From: Diploptera punctata
Taxonomy: Eukaryota; Arthropoda; Insecta; Blattodea; Blaberidae
DNA: 64,000 nucleotides
NCBI GenBank assembly: GCA_030220185.1
Contig: JASPKZ010003421.1
Span: 1,586,001-1,650,000 of the forward strand
Direction of reading: 5' to 3'
This document shows, one piece after another, positions 11,167 through 21,925 of this stretch (position 1 is its first letter; every line of letters starts with the position of its first letter). The position numbers and the translations under genes are program-made. The notes below the pieces were generated by a model. That model did no database searches. It was not told the DNA's origin and saw nothing but the letters and a program-made list of their open reading frames with translations.

Positions 11167-11466
11167 TTCAACATGATGTTGTATGAATATTAAATTTATA
11201 TAGACCTACAAGTTATATAATGTAGGAATTAAATTTAATAATTAAATTTAATAAATAAATACATACATAATTTTAATTTTAAAAGTTAAACAAAACCAAA
11301 TAATAACATAAAAATTAAATAATAACATAAATATAATCAATGTCTTCTGTCCTTGTGTAATAAACGCCCATAGCGCTATGACAAAAGTGACAACAGCGCA
11401 TGCCAAGCATTGCCGCCCGGTACCCGCTTTTATATAAGTTGTTAACCATCAGACTGAGGCAATAAT
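10756..11466. mobile_element. MITE-1 copy 1, non-autonomous DNA transposon
   Basis: The left end (attatcgcctcactatgatg at 10754-10773) is matched in reverse complement by the right end (gtattattgcctcagtctga, ending near 11466). Internal subterminal blocks, gttcgctttgttttcccgca on the left and a TATA-like tttatataag near the right end, also occur at the same places in the copy at 55241-55849. A (AAT)n(ATT)n tract (11083-11166) interrupts the middle. Superfamily not assigned; an exact target duplication cannot be fixed because the ends are ATTAT-rich. Confidence 0.65.
11083..11166. repeat. (AAT)n(ATT)n palindromic microsatellite
   Basis: A run of AAT triplets switches to ATT triplets at about 11134, so the two halves are reverse complements and could extrude as a hairpin. 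Confidence 0.95.
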
Positions 11467-11826
11467 ACTATCTTTTGATATGACGTAGTGCAAACATGGC
11501 GCACGTGGCGACTGAGATTCGATTCTCGTCAGAGTAGGAATTGAGTCTGGATGTATAATGTAAGATGTTCATTTAGTATGCAGGCTGTGAACCTTATAAA
11601 ATAGTAAATATTTTGCACGCATGACATGACATGGCTTGGCTAGTTGAAATAAAAAGCAACGTTGGCACATCTCGCTCATTGTTGATTCGGAAAAATATCA
11701 ACTTTAATAGAATTACATTAGCCTATTATAATCTTTATTTTAATTAGAATTACATCCTTTTCGATATTTTTATTCTCTAACACATCTGTCTCAAGTACTT
11801 TAAATAAAATCTCTAAGTAGTTGGCA

Positions 11827-12327
11827 AAGTAAAGTGATCCCACAACAGACCCGGAGGCCCTTGGGGTAGTGGGAGGTTAAGGCTCCCACTTTTTCTAGAC
11901 AATCGGCACTTTATGTCAGCCGGGTTGTCAGCCCTGCGTGACGGCCGCCTTTACCCCCAGAACAAGCGTCTGGTACTCATTTCCGTTAGAGGCTGAGTCG
12001 ACCCCAGGTCCATGGTGCCGCCAGAGGGTTTGGGTAGCGTAGTGGTTAAGGCACTGCGCTACAAGTCGGAAGGTCGAGGGTTCAAGTCCCGGTGGGGTCA
12101 AGATTTTTAAACTGACCAAAACCTTCTGGCGGTACTATGGCCCTGGGGTCGACTCAGCCTCTAACGGAAATGAGTACCAGACGCTTGTTCTGGGGTAAAG
12201 GCGGCCGTCACGCAGGGCTGACAACCCGGCTGACATCAAGTGCCGATTGTCAAGAAAAAGTGGGAGCCTTAACCTCCTACTACCCCAAGGGCCTCCTGAG
12301 GCCTGTAGTGGGATCACTTTACTTTTT
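11827..12327. mobile_element. SINE-D inverted dimer flanked by one 12-bp duplication
   Basis: The left arm (11831-12034) is SINE-D body in minus orientation without a head; the right part (12035-12325) is a plus copy with the tRNA-like head (tagcgtagtggttaaggc, B box gagggttcaagtccc). The arms are about 200 bp, clearly homologous and not identical. Both outer ends are SINE-D 3' ends with aaagt/ctttac tails. The word aagtagttggca at 11815-11826 and 12328-12339 flanks the whole structure, so it went in as one event. Confidence 0.85.
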
Positions 12328-12419
12328 AAGTAGTTGGCAGTTGCAGACGGAAGAATCGAAAAATTATATATAGGCATATACACAGCGAGTGAAAAATTGT
12401 GGCATACATAGAATATAAT

Positions 12420-12850
12420 AGATTTATTTAGCCTGGTGAAGTTATGGCCATGTGGCCTTCTCTTCCACTCACCAGGACAAACATATGTTACATATAAATA
12501 CAAAAAATACAATAATAGTACATACTAAACAATTATCTGTCAAAATTGAATAATAATGAAAATAATGTCTAATAATACAATAATATTAAATACAATTAAA
12601 ATTAAATTAATGATAGAATGTATACAGAAAGGAATAACAGCTCGAATCTATTATACATAAAAAGAAAAGAAAGGAAAAATACAAAGAAAATAATAAACTA
12701 TAATGAATTAACCTATCTCTTATTATACAAGGCATTTGGTACATATATTAACAAATCTTAAAACTATTTTTATTAAATAATGAAAAAACAAATTATTAAT
12801 TTATAAAAAGTAATATTAGTGAGTTGTTTCTGTTAATAATCTTATTTTCA
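12420..12850 (-). mobile_element. L2J LINE 3' UTR fragment
   Basis: On the minus strand it ends with the L2J terminal block (gtgagtggaagagaagg, ccacatggccataactt, caccaggctaaataaatc). The upstream AT-rich region matches the copy at 15146-15895 and the full-length L2J 3' UTR in order. Confidence 0.8.
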
Positions 12851-13473
12851 ATTTGTTTCAAAATGTTAGAAAGAAAAAAGGAGTAAAGGAAGAAAACTCA
12901 TATTTTGTGACCAGTTTAATCCATAATTCACGTCCTTAAAAATGATATAGTTAAAAAAATCGGAGTAAGTGAAAAATAAGTTTGTGTCCACATATCTAAA
13001 AGTAATATAGGAAATAAAAACAATTCTAAGTCAAATTGACCGGGTTACTATACCAAACCTGATACCTCGGGAATTAAGTCCCGTGTTTTTTATCAGGGAG
13101 CTCGAAAAAATAATTTGTAATAGAGAAACTAGATAACATATTATTTTAGCGTAATTATGTTTGAGGATAGGCCTATGTTTAACTTTTTTATGTGTGCAAA
13201 CAGGAAAAATATTAATTATGTATGTCTAAAAGTCTGGATGTTAATTGAGGAACACGGGGCAGGATAATGTAACATTAAACTAGTCAGAAAAGCAAAGTTT
13301 AATATGTAAAGTAGATATAATATATGCGTTTTAGCACTGCTTCTATTAACGCCTTTTAAAATCTCGAATATGCCCGGAAACCAAATATTAAAAGACAGCC
13401 TACTTGCATAAAAAGTCAAAGTCAGTTAACGAATTCTATTCGAGTCCAAAAATTGTCTTATGGTTATACATAG

Positions 13474-13475
<2 letters not shown>

Positions 13476-13543
<68 letters not shown>
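13476..13543. repeat. (AAT)n microsatellite
   Basis: About 68 bp of AAT triplets, directly abutting the tail of a SINE-A1. Confidence 0.95.
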
Positions 13544-13884
13544 CATATCCATCCATACATAGTAATTCTGCCCGAAGGCAGGTCTTTCACTGCAATCATA
13601 GCATTTTCATGCTATGCTTTGCAGCTTTACTAGGGAATTATAGGTGTGGTAGCTTCCCGTTGCTTTCCACACCGGTGAAGGATGATGATGATGATGATGA
13701 TGTAATAACGATAATGGCCGGATGATTTTCGGGGACCGTAGGGCCATAAGCTTCCTGGCATTTGTCTTACAGGTGAGGAAAAGTACCGAAAAAACCTCAC
13801 CCAGGAGCCTGTCCCGACCGGGAATCGAACCCGGGCCCGCTGCGTGACAAGGCAGCACGCTACCTCGAGACCACAGCGGTGGAC
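13544..13884 (-). mobile_element. SINE-A1, full-length, inside an AAT tract
   Basis: On the minus strand the head is gtccaccgctgtggtctcga with B box gggttcgattcccgg. The body has cctcacctgtaagacaaatg, then a (CAT)n stretch, then ccggtgtggaaagcaacggg. The tail contains two hairpins, agcatagcatgaaaatgct and ctgccttcgggcag. AAT triplets on both sides imply insertion into the microsatellite. Confidence 0.9.
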
Positions 13885-14010
<126 letters not shown>

Positions 14011-14095
14011 GTATACTTGTGCCATGAAAATGATTTATTACAATTTTTATCAGAGTAAACAAACATCCAAATAATTTAGGATCTATATAAAATAA

Positions 14096-14308
14096 TTGAT
14101 TGAAAAATATAGGACTAATTGGAGATACCATGTTCAACGCATGTCACCAACTAGAGTAGCAAAAGCCGCCCTGAATGTTATTCCTATAGGAAAAATAAGT
14201 GTTCGCCGACCTTTGAAGAGATATTGTGACCGGAACAAGCCAAAAGGCCTAAACCTTGATGTCGATGATAAAATAATTTGCACTATTTTCAGTAATTTTC
14301 GAATTTAA
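14096..14308 (+). mobile_element. LINE C-terminal fragment (RTE-like)
   Basis: A 70-codon frame reads YRTNWRYHVQRMSPTRVAKA, then SVRRPLKRYCDRN. The pattern W..HV.RM....(10-20)..RP.KR is the terminal part of RTE-like reverse transcriptase polyproteins. No RT motifs remain, so it is a 5'-truncated relic. Confidence 0.65.
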
Positions 14309-14416
14309 TTTATCGCTCTATAACAAAGGCTATGTCTGAATTTCGCATTAATTCTATTGCCTACATTTTTGAACTTATTATTTTCTTATTATTTATGTTT
14401 ATATTTTACTAACTTA

Positions 14417-14778
14417 TCCGCGGTGGTGTAATGGTTATGTTTCTTTCCTCTAGTCCGAAGGGTCGCGGGTTCATACTCGGCTAGTGTCGATGGATTTTTA
14501 GGACGAAAAATCCAAGGAAAAATTCTTCCGGGAGGTTATTGAAGTCATGTATCCGGAGTCTGAAGATTTGCAAGCTCCTGAAACAACATTAAACTTGAAA
14601 AAGAGGCGTTTAAGAAAAAGTAAACCGACCTTGAACCATCCAAGTAATACCTTAGTTGCTACTAGGTGTCTATTAAAGCGACATACCGACCACCGTAGGA
14701 AACTAAATCAGACTGGCTGAGAATCCCCGAAAGGAGGAGGACTGGGCTTGATTTGGCTGTAAGAGCCATAGGATAGTT
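14417..14778 (+). mobile_element. SINE-C (tRNA-derived), divergent
   Basis: Head cgcggtggtgtaatggttat with B-box-like gcgggttcatactcgg, body cgatggatttttaggacg and aaatccaagg, as in the copy at 9459. The 3' part differs, with gactggctgagaatccccga in place of the tgtaactaaatt tail. A diverged or alternative-tail copy. Confidence 0.7.
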
Positions 14779-14994
14779 GGATGGGATACTGCTTTCGACT
14801 AAGAGTAAAATTGTTTGTCTTGCTAGAACACGGAATTCCCTTCCGCCCTATGTCAGAGATGCTAAACTTTACCATCTTTCAGAAACGCATTGAAAATGAA
14901 ATTATTGGTAGAAACAACTCACTAATATTACTTTTAATAATAATTATTAATAATTTGTTTTTCATTATTTAATAAAAAAGACATGTAGAAATAA

Positions 14995-15145
14995 TGAACG
15001 TAACAAGATTACCAAAAGCAGCATTTAACTACAAGCCAAGAGATTCAAGGAATGTAGGAAGGCCAGTGAAAAGATGGACAGAACAACTGTGAGGCGGAAC
15101 AGGCATTTTTCCTAGCTAGTGAAATGCAGTAGAAGAAGAAGATTA
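14995..15145 (+). mobile_element. LINE C-terminal fragment with (AAG)n tail
   Basis: Translates as RLPKAAFNYKPR, then NVGRPVKRWTEQL and a stop, followed by ggcggaacaggc and a (gaa)n tail at 15130-15141. The same stop, ggcggaacaggc-like word and agaag tail occur in the nested insertion at 21503-21651, so the two are one family. Confidence 0.7.
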
Positions 15146-15895
15146 TTTAGTAACATAGTTTTAAGATTTGTCAATATATTTACCTAATGCCTTGTATAAT
15201 AAGCGATAGATTAATTCATTATACTTTATTACTTTCTTTGTATTTTTTCTTTTGTTTTTATGTAGGCCTATAGTAGATTCGAGCTGTTATTCCTTTCTGT
15301 ATACATTCTTTCATTAGTTTAATTTTAATTGTACTTAATTTTATTGTATTATTATATATTATTTTCATTATGTCCACCGCTGCGGTCTCGAGATAGCTTG
15401 CTGCCTTATCACCCAGCGGGCCCGGGTTCGATTCCCGGTCGGGACAATCTCCTGGGTGAGGTTTTTTCGGCGTTTTTCCTCACCTGTAAGACAAATGTCA
15501 GGAAGCGTAGAGACCAACGGTCTCCCCGAAAATCATCTGCCATCATCATCATTATCATCATCATCATCATCATCCTTATCATTACCATCATCATCCTTCA
15601 CTGGTGTGGAAAGCAACGGGAAGTTACCACACCTATAATTCCGTAGTAAAGCTGCAAAGCATAGCATAAAAATGCTATGATTGCAGTGAAAGACCTGCCC
15701 TCGGGCAGAATTAATATGGATGGATGGATTTTCATTATTGTTCAGTTTGACAGATTAATTAATTGTTTAGTATGTACTATTATTGTATTTTTTGTAATTA
15801 AATGTAACATATGTTTGTCCTGGTGAGTGGAAGAGAAGGCCACATGATCTTAACTCCACCAGGCTAAATAAATCAATCTAAATCTAAAAAAAAAA
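15146..15895 (+). mobile_element. L2J LINE 3' UTR fragment, split by a SINE
   Basis: AT-rich L2J 3' UTR (15146-15371) continues after the SINE at 15728 and ends with gtaacatatgtttgtcctgg, tgagtggaagagaagg, cttaactccaccaggc and an A-rich tail. The join matches the uninterrupted copy at 12420-12850. Confidence 0.85.
15372..15727 (+). mobile_element. SINE-A1 nested in the L2J 3' UTR
   Basis: Full head-to-tail SINE-A1: gtccaccgctgcggtctcga, gggttcgattcccgg, cacctgtaagacaaatgtc, (CAT)n, ggtgtggaaagcaacggg, and a tail with ctgccctcgggcag then (atgg)n. The word attttcattat at 15361-15371 and 15728-15738 is an exact 11-bp target-site duplication. Confidence 0.95.
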
Positions 15896-16094
15896 AAATC
15901 CATGTGAACTCTGAGATTTGTTTTTCTTTGGGTTAAATCAGAAAATTATGCAAGTAAGTTACATCTGTAATGAATTCGAGAGTCAATCAAGAACCTTGAG
16001 GACACATGGGCTTTATTTACATATATTCATTCTTTAATTGGAAGGCGCGTTGTAGATCAGTCCCATGCTGCGAATGTGGCTATAAACTTCGAAA

Positions 16095-16812
16095 AAAATT
16101 ATATATATGTATGATTGGAACATTCTAATGAGAAATCAGGGGAAATTTTGAGGAAGTGGCTGAATTCAAATACCGTGGGAACAATAATCACAAACCGTAC
16201 CGCGATGCACAAGGAAATTAAACATAGGCTCAATTCTGGAAATGCATGTTATTATGCATTACAGAGACTCTTGACTTCCCAACTTCCTTTCAACAAACGT
16301 TAAAAAAACTGAAAATATATAAAACTATTATTCTACCAGTTATGTTATATGGATGCCAAACATGGACTCTTATTTTAAAGGAAGAAAGGAGATTACGAGT
16401 ATTTGAGAATAAAGTTCTGAGGAAAAATTTTGGACCAAAGAGAGATGAACAGACGGGTGAATGCAGAAGAATAATCATAACAGTGAACTACATGTTCTTT
16501 TTAGAAAGTCCAGCTATAATAAGAACAGGTAGTTCTCTATATACATGCGATCTGGTCAGGAACTATTGTGGCACGAATTTTGGATTAAAGAACATCGATG
16601 GAAGCTTCATGTAAGAAAACCAGAGGGAAATACGCTTAGTTGGTAGACCAAGAATGAGTTGGGAGAATAACCTTAAACTATGTATTTGAGGGAAGAGGAT
16701 TATAAGGGAATGATTTGAAAATTAAGTAGTTCAGTTATAGGGGTATTGCCTGGAGAGTTTATGTCCGCGCGGCCATGCATCTATGGGTTGGATAGTGCCA
16801 GTGAGTTATTAC
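16095..16812 (+). mobile_element. RTE-1 LINE, 5'-truncated C-terminal copy
   Basis: Frames broken by several indels encode the RTE-1 C-terminal region: EIKHRLNSGNACYYALQRLL, KIYKTIILPVMLYGCQTWT and FENKVLRKNFGPKRDEQTGE. It ends in the RTE-1 3' end (gtccgcgcggccatg, gatagtgccagtgag). The RT palm is absent. Confidence 0.85.
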
Positions 16813-17540
16813 TTAATTGGCACATACAGCACATTTATAAAATTTATTTTGATATCGTGTAAATTCCAAATACCCGTTCTCCAATAATCAATCTCCGTTT
16901 TTTATATATGAAAAACTGCTTATAATCTATTTTTCCCTCTTCCCATGTATATTTCAATGTATATTCCATTGATCCATATAAGTAGTAAACTTTGTTTCTT
17001 CAAATTCTTGAATTTTGTTGTCATTGCTTGTTTATTTTTATACCAGTGCTCTCATTCTGATCTGATCTGTATGGGCGCCGGATACGCGATTCGTTAATCC
17101 TTTGGCCCAGCGAGGGCGCGTTATATGAACTTTCGGCTATCTTCGCGCCAGTGTCGTAGCAGTCTACCACATAATTTACGAATCTTTATTTTTCATTTAT
17201 CCTAACAATACATATTAGAAACATTTTCATGCCAAACGCTTGGGAAAATTTTAATGGTCTTCCCACGAGTCAAAACATATTGCAGCAACATCATACGTTA
17301 TTTTCTATTGTTGCGAGAATTTGTGCCTACCACTTTATACTGTGACTTTAATTTCCTTTCTTCTACATCATATTCAAAATCGTCAGATAATCCAGCGAAC
17401 AATATGTTGTGGGAAGAATCAAATTTGTATTTTAATCCTATTTTTTTCCCGCTAATTTTGCATTTTTAGTAGAGTCCACATACATGTACCGCATGAACCC
17501 AAGGAGGACTGCGTCCGTAAATTATGCAACAATCCATGTC
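16813..17540. other. No recognisable gene
   Basis: Non-coding DNA. A GC-richer island at 17065-17160 (gggcgccggatacgcgattc) has no recognisable identity. Confidence 0.4.
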
Positions 17541-17554
17541 CCAAATATCATCTA

Positions 17555-17860
17555 AAGTAAAGTAAAGTGATCCCACAACAGACCCGGAGGCCCTTGGGGT
17601 AGTAGGAGGAGGTTAAGGTTCCCACTTTTTCTAGACAATCGGCACTTTATGTCAGCCGGGTTATCAGCCCTGAGTGACGGCCGCCTTTACCCCAGAACAA
17701 GCGTCTGGTACTCATTTCTGTTAGAGGCTGAGTCGACCCCAGGGCCATAGTGCCGCCAGAGAGTTTGGGCCAGTTTAAAAATCCTGACCCCAACGGGACT
17801 TGAACCCTCGACCCTCCGGCTTGTAGCTCAGTGCCTTAACCACTACGCTACGGCGTGCCC
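17555..17860 (-). mobile_element. SINE-D, full-length, 14-bp target duplication
   Basis: On the minus strand it runs from gggggcacgccgtagcgtag (head) through gagggttcaagtcccgt (B box) and the body (ccgccag...gccctgg, gtaaaggcggccgtca, aaaaagtgggaacc) to a tail of tgggatcactttactttac. The word ccaaatatcatcta is exact at 17541-17554 and 17861-17874. This is the cleanest SINE-D in the window and defines its full length (about 306 bp). Confidence 0.95.
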
Positions 17861-17982
17861 CCAAATATCATCTAGCCAAAGTGTAAAAACAGGACTCTAC
17901 CACTAAACACTGTAATTAAAGACTGGTAAAAAGCTAAATTAAATTTTATGTGACACACATTGTGTTTAATAAAGTCAAATAA

Positions 17983-18038
17983 TTATTATTATTGTCATTA
18001 TTATTATTATTATTATTATCATCATCATCATCATCATT
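17983..18038. repeat. (ATT)n/(ATC)n microsatellite
   Basis: ATT triplets grade into ATC triplets. Confidence 0.9.
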
Positions 18039-18539
18039 ACCGTTACCATTAGGGCTAGTGGATTCTACATCGAACCTTCAAGTGTAGGACGACCTGACTG
18101 TAGAAATGATGTAAACAACACTTGCATGGACGAAAGACGGTAGTATAGGAACACAACGTCAAGACGGGAATAGATACAGTTACATGGTACAAAAATTGTA
18201 TAACACAACAGACAATTACAATTGTACGATAAAATAACTAAAACACTATGCAGTATCGTCGATGCTAGAGAAACAAACATAAACAAAACAATTTACGCAT
18301 TATAAGTCCACCAACACCGTAATAGAACGTGTATCAGAACTGAAAGTAAAGTTTCTTGCTAAATAAATTACACAGTTGTATGACGATACTGCGCAGGACT
18401 GCATACAGTACTACTCCTCGCTTCTCTCACTACTTCGCGTAGTACCTAGCCTGCAGCGTTTGTTTTGGTGCAAAATCCACTATATATGGTTATTATTATT
18501 ATTTCAGGATTGTTTCTGTTATTTATCCGCAACCAAAAT

Positions 18540-19392
18540 ATACATTTTTTTTTTCTTCCACACTTCCCGGTCTTGCGTGTCTGCTTCTGTAATATTTCTC
18601 TTCTTCATCTTGTCTTGAATTCCCTCTATCCACGTTGGCTTTGATCTACCACGTTTTACTTTTCCAGGAGGTATCCATTTCAATACTTCTTTGTTTGTTT
18701 CTGTGTCCCTTCTCATTGTATGTCCATCCCATCTTAGGATTTCTTCAATATCTTGTACAGTATCCTTTTCTACATTCATTATTTCTCTTATTGTATTATT
18801 TTTCATTTTATCTAATTTTGATACTCTTGCCGATCTTCTTAAAAAGTCAGTTTTTGTGACTAATAATTTATTTATGTGTTTTTGCTTCAACGTCTATGTT
18901 TCCGCATCAATAATAAAGCACTATTCACAATTATTGTGTTATATATTAATAATTTAGTCCACTTACTCCATAAAATAGAATGTAATATGCCAATAACTTT
19001 CTTTGTCTTTATTACTCTTTTTCGATGTCTAATTCAGATGATCCATCTTTTGAATTATTGACCCAAAATATTTAAAATATTCACTGTTAATCTTTGTTCT
19101 ATTTGCTTCTAATTCCTCGCAAAGATCTGTGCTCATATATTATGTTTCATTATAATTAATTGTTAAACCCCATCTTGAGTATTCTTCCTCTAATTTCCTA
19201 CCCAAATTGTTTGCATCTTCACATCCTGAAGTGACTACCACTTGATCATCTGCGAATGATAAGTTATGTACGTATTTATTTTCTTTTAATTTTAATCCCA
19301 TTTATTTACATTTCTTTGACCATTCCTGTAACACAAAATCTATGTATATTTTTAATAATGTCGGTGACATTGTACACCCTTTCGCTTTGTCG
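18540..19392 (-). mobile_element. Decayed LINE reverse transcriptase, palm to C-terminus
   Basis: On the minus strand, starting next to the GTAT tract, the RT words are GCTMSPTLLKIYID (motif B region), then FADDQVVVTSGCED (motif C, FADD), then LINYNET-like sequence. The C-terminal part reads RRSARVSKLDKMKNNTIREI, then DGHTMRRD, then KVKRGRSKPTWIEGIQDKM. Stops and shifts interrupt it. The C-terminal words match the fragment at 38935-39300, so both belong to one RTE-like family. The N-terminal portion is cut off exactly at the GTAT microsatellite. Confidence 0.75.
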
Positions 19393-19394
19393 TT

Positions 19395-19622
19395 GTATGT
19401 ATACATGTATGTATGTATGTATGTATGTATGTATGTATGTATGTATGTATGTATGTATGTATGTATGTATGTATGTATGTATGTATGTATGTATGTATGT
19501 ATGTATGTATGTATGTATGTATGTATGTATGTATGTATGTATGTATGTATGTATGTATGTATGTATGTATGTATGTATGTATGTATGTATGTATGTATGT
19601 ATGTATGTATGTATGTATGTAT
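19395..19622. repeat. (GTAT)n microsatellite, about 54 uninterrupted copies
   Basis: Perfect tetranucleotide run from about 19405 to 19620. All frames on both strands are open through it (MYVC or IHTY repeats), which creates long false ORFs. Confidence 0.98.
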
Positions 19623-19733
19623 TATTATTATTATTATCCATATCATTATCATCATCAATATTATTATCACCACCACCATAATCACACTACTACCGCCGCC
19701 GTAACCGCTGCAGCTGCAGCCGTCGCCACCGCC

Positions 19734-19816
<83 letters not shown>

Positions 19817-19880
19817 GAATAATAATAATAATTATTATTATTATTATGATTATGATTATTATTATTATTAATAATAATAA
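19621..19880. repeat. Compound ATT/CAC/GCC/AAT microsatellite
   Basis: ATT, then mixed CAT/CAC, a short GC-rich ccgccgccgtaaccgc segment, then about 30 AAT triplets and a return to ATT. All are triplet-based, so frames are open without coding meaning. Confidence 0.9.
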
Positions 19881-20009
19881 AAAAGTTTAACATCGCTCAA
19901 CTTCATAAACCAGTCAGGTAATAGATAAGTTACAGGGGAAGTACTAGAAGCGAATGTATAGGTCAATATTTTTAATAACACTGGTCAACATGATTTTTGT
20001 CTCATGAGT

Positions 20010-20522
20010 ATCAGTAGTTGTACTTAATGCATTTTTATCGTGTTTTCAAATATGTATTCGGAATTTCTCCATCACCCACAGTTTTTTTATTTGAATTAAT
20101 GGATTTAAATAATTATTTTTTTAATAAATGTTTTTTCGTCCATTTGTCCATTGTAAAATAAAACCAAATGAGCTAACTCAAATGGTTTCAGCTATGAAAA
20201 AGAGATAAGAAGGCAAGTGGAATCGTAATATGCTGGCCGATTATTGTTGGACCATCAAGAGGGATGCTCCACAGGCGGCGAAATATAGCAGAAAATCGTT
20301 TTTTTGTACTTTCTAGGTGAGTCCGAATGTTCGAATATTGTGTAGTTACGAATATGGAATATATATTAAGGTGTTGAAATTATAAATTCCTATCTCTCGG
20401 AAACTTTGCGTGATGGAGAAAAACCGATATCATATTTGAATTTAGGAGAAAAAATACTATCATAATCACATATTTTTCTTTCTGAGACAAAAAAAAAAAG
20501 TTTATTTTTTGTTGCTCAGTGT
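20010..20522 (+). pseudogene. 3' end of uncharacterised repeat gene family U1, copy a
   Basis: Near-identical to 34472-34975 over about 500 bp. The C-terminal coding part, ending in TAG at 20314-20316, reads GKWNRNMLADYCWTIKRDAP and then AAKYSRKS. An in-frame TAA sits where the sister copy has a tyrosine codon (RY), so it is inactive. The rest is 3' flank, ending in a poly-A-like run and gtttattttttgttgctcag. It belongs to the same family as 30690-32339 (shared E-M-E-x-R-Y-Q-G-x-W). Confidence 0.65.
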
Positions 20523-21236
20523 AATCGAGAAGCTTATTTTCAAAACGTATCTTGTCCATTTTATAAATCTGTGGGAAGTAAACTGTGGTCCCTATTTTGC
20601 TGTAAATACGAGTCAGTTTGATTACAACAGCCACATTAACGCAAGTTTCTATTGATTTAAAAGATGTTCTGAAGCCAAACAATGCCAGTCGTACATAGAG
20701 TAATCTAAAAATAATCCAGACAAGCAAAACCTTAGTTTTGGTACAAGATGGACAAGAGACTTTTTGATAATGAGCTACATAATTGTTCTCTCTTTTAAAC
20801 ATCTTCTTCCTCTCTCGGCAATTGATGGCACGAAAATCCCCAAGTTAGAGCCTCCAATTATGTTAGAATATTTTAATTTTTAGTAAATAGGAACATGGTC
20901 TCTCATAAGTTCATTTATTTATTTATTTATTTATTTATATACAAATTTTCAATGTTTACATATTTTTCTGTAACTAAAGTTTTATTTTCCTTCTCCACTC
21001 GTCTCTATCCATCCACTCCATGTCCTCCAGTCCTCTTGTTTTCATTTCAGATCACATTTCTTGCATCCACGAGTTTCGAGGTCATTCTTTCTTTCTTCTT
21101 CCAGGTGGGACACCATCCTTAAGTTGTGTATCTATATAAATGAAGTTAAATACTCACCAGACATATGACACATAAGCAATTAGATCAGCTTTCGGGTAAC
21201 TATTTCTTCGGGATTTTGTTGTAATTAACTAATTAA

Positions 21237-21925
21237 CTAACTTACTGGCTCTATCAAATCCGTAGGTTCATGGTCACGCGGACATAAGTTTTCCATACAT
21301 CCCTATCCTGAGCTAATGTTTCCCAGTCATCCCCTGTATAATGTACTTCTCTCAAATCGTGGTTAATGTTATTCTCCCACCTCATCTTGGTCTATTAACT
21401 AGGTGTTTCCCCTCTGGTTTTCCTGCAATAAGCTTCCATGCCCCTATATAATTCCCCATTGGTGCCACATGTCCTGTCCATCGCAGTCTACGAAACTTGA
21501 CTCTTCTTCTACTACAAGGTTTAGGCTATGCAGCCTGTTCCGGCGAAGTTAAAAGTGGAGTCCATCTTCTACGTGGTCGGCCAACATCTCTTGTTCCTCT
21601 GGGATTATACAGGAAGGTTCTTTTTGGTATTCTTTCGTTGTTCATTCTCATAAACTTGACTGTTATTTTTATATATTGTTTCCTATAAAGATCACATAGC
21701 TCACTATGACAGCAAAATCAAGAGGGGTTCGATTAGTCTCAGCTAAACAAGAGGTAAATCATACTAAAGCTAAAGGTATGGTTGTAGTATTCTCCATTCA
21801 CTTGTATGTCCATCTCTCTTTAGTCAAAACATTTTCCAAAGAACTTTATTTTCAAATACTCGTAATATTTCTTCCTCTCTTAAAGTAAGCTCCCATGTTT
21901 TAATATTTTCAGTTTAACAATTTTT
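21237..21925 (-). mobile_element. RTE-1 LINE fragment carrying two insertions
   Basis: The minus-strand 3' end (ggttcatggtcacgcgga in plus sense) and the order of RTE-1 words (ctatcctgagctaatg, cccacctcatcttggtct, catcgcagtctacga, attctccattcacttg) are clear. A 149-bp LINE insertion (21503-21651) and a second stretch of about 76 bp (21706-21782) interrupt it. Confidence 0.85.
21503..21651 (-). mobile_element. LINE C-terminal fragment nested in RTE-1
   Basis: On the minus strand it translates KFMRMNNERIPKRTFLYNPR, then GTRDVGRPRRRWTPLL, then a stop and a (agaag) tail. The word aaacttgact at 21493-21502 and 21652-21661 is an exact 10-bp target-site duplication. Same family as 14995-15145. Confidence 0.9.

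Noticed and set aside
19256..19893. Long ORFs made of MYVC, IHTY, poly-N or poly-Y
   Set aside because: Translations of GTAT and AAT microsatellites, open on both strands. Only the short non-repeat end (GCTMSP...) was kept as LINE evidence.
20380..20802. 140-codon minus-strand ORF
   Set aside because: It overlaps the U1 3' flank in antisense, has biased AT-rich composition and is not kept in the sister copy at 34.5 kb.
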